In this document: one piece after another, positions 61,478 through 64,000 of the stretch
Layout: the number at the start of each line of letters is the position of its first letter
Position numbering within the stretch: position 1 is the first letter of the stretch
NCBI GenBank assembly: GCA_038087015.1
Contig: JASBNA010000009.1
Span: forward strand, 496,001-560,000
Direction: 5' to 3'
DNA: 64,000 bases
DNA from: Cerrena zonata
Lineage: Eukaryota > Basidiomycota > Agaricomycetes > Polyporales > Cerrenaceae
Notes under the pieces: generated by a model
What the model saw: the letters and a program-made list of their open reading frames with translations, nothing else
Told to the model about the DNA's origin: nothing
The model's database searches: none
Made by a program: the position numbers and the translations under genes

Positions 61478-64000
61478 ATGTCCACCGAACCGAGAACTCG
61501 GCCCATAGTGAAGGAGATCAAGTCGGTCTTCCCTAGCTTGAGACTTGGGTTTAATTCGATTCAAGCATTGCTAGCTTAGGGATGCATATGACTACCTTTT
61601 CAACTCATCTACATCTTTATCCAAGATAAAGGATGCCGCTTTAGGAGGAAGATTGTTTGCCTCTCTCGCCCAGGAGCCCAGTATCTCGAGTGAGGAAGAA
61701 GCCGCAGTAGCTGGGAGGAGCTTAGCTTGGAAGGTATGTATCTCAATCGCATTCAAACCTATCCTCATTCTATGGTGTTGCGATGTGAACCGGGTACTCA
61801 TTGATATATTTCAAGTTATTCTTGATACCAAGTGAACCATTGAAAGGGACCGCTACAGACGATATACCGTCGCCACCAATTCACACGATTCGGAAAGCTC
61901 GCGATGAGTATAAGTCGTTATTGCTTCAGTTGATGCGTGCTCCCGATGGGAGCTACGCGGAGGGTCTGATTATTCCTGGTACTACTGAATCTCCTGCAAG
62001 GACAACGCGGACAAGCAACAACCTTGATACGAATAACCCTCTAAGCTTGCATGACGAGGTATGTGATTCTGGAATTTCGATCGAAGTATTGCTCCTGTTT
62101 TCTGATGATCTTCACGTAGAACCCTTGGACTGAGTGGTTCGCGTTGATGGACCTTCGGAAGACGATCCTACAGGATGTCGAGAGGACGTACGTTCAAGCT
62201 TAACATCTACGTTACTCATTCCCCCATCCTTACATACACATCTGAAGCTTTCCAGATATGGTTTACTTCCGAGACCCCGAAGTTCAAGCTCAACTAACCA
62301 ACATCCTCTTCGTATACTCCGTTTCTCATCCCGACATAGGCTATCGACAAGGGATGCATGAACTCCTGGCGCCACTCTACTACGCTGTCGATTATGATTC
62401 CATCTCCTCCTACAAACTTGACAGCGAGCCTCCCTTAGACTCTCCCCTCATTGAGTTCTGTGCCCGCCTTTGGGTAGCAGCAGATGCATGGACGCTCTTC
62501 GATGCAGTCATGCAAGGCGCTGGTCGTTGGTACGAATGGCGCGAACGTCATACTCGAGAACCCTCCGCTTCGACCGAGAAATCTGGTTTGTCAAGTCATG
62601 TTCAATTGAATGTGTCAGGAGATCATAGCATCAAACCCTACGTTGCCCCAATTGTGCAAGCCTGTAATCGAATTCAGAGTACTTATTTGAAATCGGTGGA
62701 TCCGGAGCTGTGGAGGAAGATGCAAAATGCAGGGATTGAGCCTCAGATCTATGGAATGTAAGTGATGCGAACAATGATTCAGCTATTTTGGGACATATTC
62801 TGATATACTTAAACTTGTACCTCCCTCTCCATAGACGATGGCTACGACTGTTATTTACACGGGAGTGCACTATGAGCAATGCCATGACTCTGTGGGATGG
62901 TTTATTCGCATGCGATCCATCGCTAGACTTGGCCCAATGGATCTGCGTAGCAATGCTCATTCGGATTCGTAACCAACGTCAGTCATACTTCATATTATGA
63001 TCCTATTTCAACCGTTCTAAATGAAATACATATCCTCAATTTCAGTCATCCCTTCTGACTATAGCGGACAACTGACATTTCTCCTCCACTACCCTCCCCA
63101 ACCTCCCTCATCCTCAATCAACCCATCGTCACTACTCATTCGACAAGCTTTGACTCTTCAAATGTCGCCCATAATATCGACAGGGATTTCTATTATACAC
63201 GAGAACCGGAATCTCTTAGGTATTCCTATCGAAGTACCTGAACCTCCACCGCCACCTATGCGCACTAGACGGCCCAAAGTTGGAGACCGAGTCCAGTCCG
63301 ATGGAAGAGTACTCGGAGCCGACCCTAATGCAAATAGACTACATACAAGGCAAAGCTCGACGCCCATGGGCTTACCTGAGATGATTGCTAGGGGACTATT
63401 GGAGAGGGGAGAAAGTCTGGGAATCAATAAGACAGTCATGAATGCCGTCTCGGAGTTGAAGGTAAATCCTATTCTTTCAACCTTAACACACACAACTTAT
63501 CACTTTTGTTTAGAAAAACCTGCCTGATCTCGCCAATTCTTTGGCTCGTTTGCCAACCTCGCCGACTACATCTTCTCATGCAGATTATCCTCTCCCTCTC
63601 ACTGACGAGAGACCGCAAGCTGAGCGTCCCCCTTGGGAACCTCGGACCAGGTTCGAGATGGAACGTGAAGCCGCAGATTTACGAATTCTTCAACGTAAAC
63701 TTGGAGATTCAGTCACTTGGATTGTTGATACACTCTTGCTGGACGAGAGTGATGTCAAAGAGGAGGAAGCCAAGTCTATCAAGAACCGGAAACGTGAAGC
63801 TTTAGAATCGTTGTCGTATGTGCGGGATGTGTTGAAGGGTGTTGTACACTCGGGAGCATTAGAGGAAGAGCGCTTACTCAACGAAGAGCAGTTGAAAGCG
63901 AGGAAAGCACAAATTGCTGAGGAGAAACAGAAGAGCATAGAAACTGGCCAACGAAGTGCACCCGTCACAATATCCCAACGTTCCTCTCAGGATCGTACAC
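61478..64000 (+). CDS. TBC-domain Rab GTPase-activating protein (TBC1D5-like), cut by right edge
   Basis: Stimulates GTP hydrolysis by a Rab GTPase in membrane traffic; the Rab is not known. ATG 61478 (MSTEPRTRPIVKEIKDAYDY) is spliced at about 61520 to the next exon. The TBC domain is spread over several exons: GGRLFASLAQEPSISS, GRSLAWKLFLIPSEPLKG, NPWTEWFALMDLRKTILQDVE, TFPDMVYFRDPEVQAQLTNI and YSVSHPDIGYRQGMHELLAP. IxxDxxR (ILQDVER) supplies the Arg finger and YxQG (YRQG) the Gln finger, so the GAP should be catalytic. Later segments are IYGIRWLRLLFTRECTMSNA and LWDGLFACDPSLDLAQWICV, then Pro-rich and charged C-terminal parts including a probable coiled coil (EEERLLNEEQLKARKAQIAE) at the window end. 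The order and the long insert before the last TBC helices resemble TBC1D5. The 3' end lies beyond the window. Confidence 0.9.

Noticed and set aside
1..64000. tRNA, rRNA and CRISPR-like arrays
   Set aside because: Looked for T-loop-like motifs and regularly spaced repeats by eye; none was convincing, but a tRNA scan was not possible here.

Overview
The window looks like nuclear DNA of a mushroom-forming basidiomycete (Agaricomycetes). Nearly every gene is cut by short (about 45-65 nt) GT..AG introns. Two genes belong to the DUF6534 membrane-protein family typical of Agaricomycetes, and there is a relic of a fungal NRPS-like adenylate-forming reductase. The housekeeping proteins (NTF2, CIA2, DCN1, LCP5, RAD16, MED13, SPT4, MOT1) are eukaryotic. 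I saw no prokaryotic features, tRNA, rRNA or CRISPR. Gene models were built by hand by joining reading frames across splice sites; names rest on recognising motifs, not on database searches.

Left half (1-31 kb) is a looser, accessory-type region. It holds a gene fragment at the left edge, a conserved fungal protein divergent from NTF2 (2.2-4.9 kb), a DUF6534 protein (7.3-8.9 kb), a 20-bp-arm hairpin (9.9 kb) and a 687-bp non-autonomous inverted-repeat element (10.3-11.0 kb). Next come a broken NRPS-like reductase (11.4-15.3 kb), an MCT-type MFS permease (15.8-17.5 kb) and a second DUF6534 protein (20.0-22.1 kb). A divergent pair of housekeeping genes follows, CIA2 and DCN1 (23.2-25.9 kb), then an alpha/beta hydrolase (28.2-29.5 kb). 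Several 1-2.5 kb stretches between these genes have no recognisable gene, although small-exon genes could hide there.

Right half (31-64 kb) is dense and conserved: F-box protein, LCP5/neuroguidin (U3 snoRNP), RAD16 (SNF2/RING repair ATPase), a 96-aa protein consisting mainly of one Zn(II)2Cys6 finger, MED13, SPT4, a 110-aa unknown, a mucin-like membrane protein, MOT1 (TBP-removing SNF2 ATPase), a probable small unrecognised gene, a JmjC protein and a TBC Rab-GAP running off the right edge. RAD16, MED13, SPT4, MOT1 and the JmjC protein make this a run of transcription and chromatin genes.

The most notable items are the decaying reductase next to a TA-flanked MITE-like element, the paired DUF6534 paralogues, the stand-alone Zn2Cys6 protein sharing a promoter region with RAD16 (which carries an ACGCGT box), apparent frame jumps in MED13, and an unrecognised spliced gene between MOT1 and the JmjC gene.
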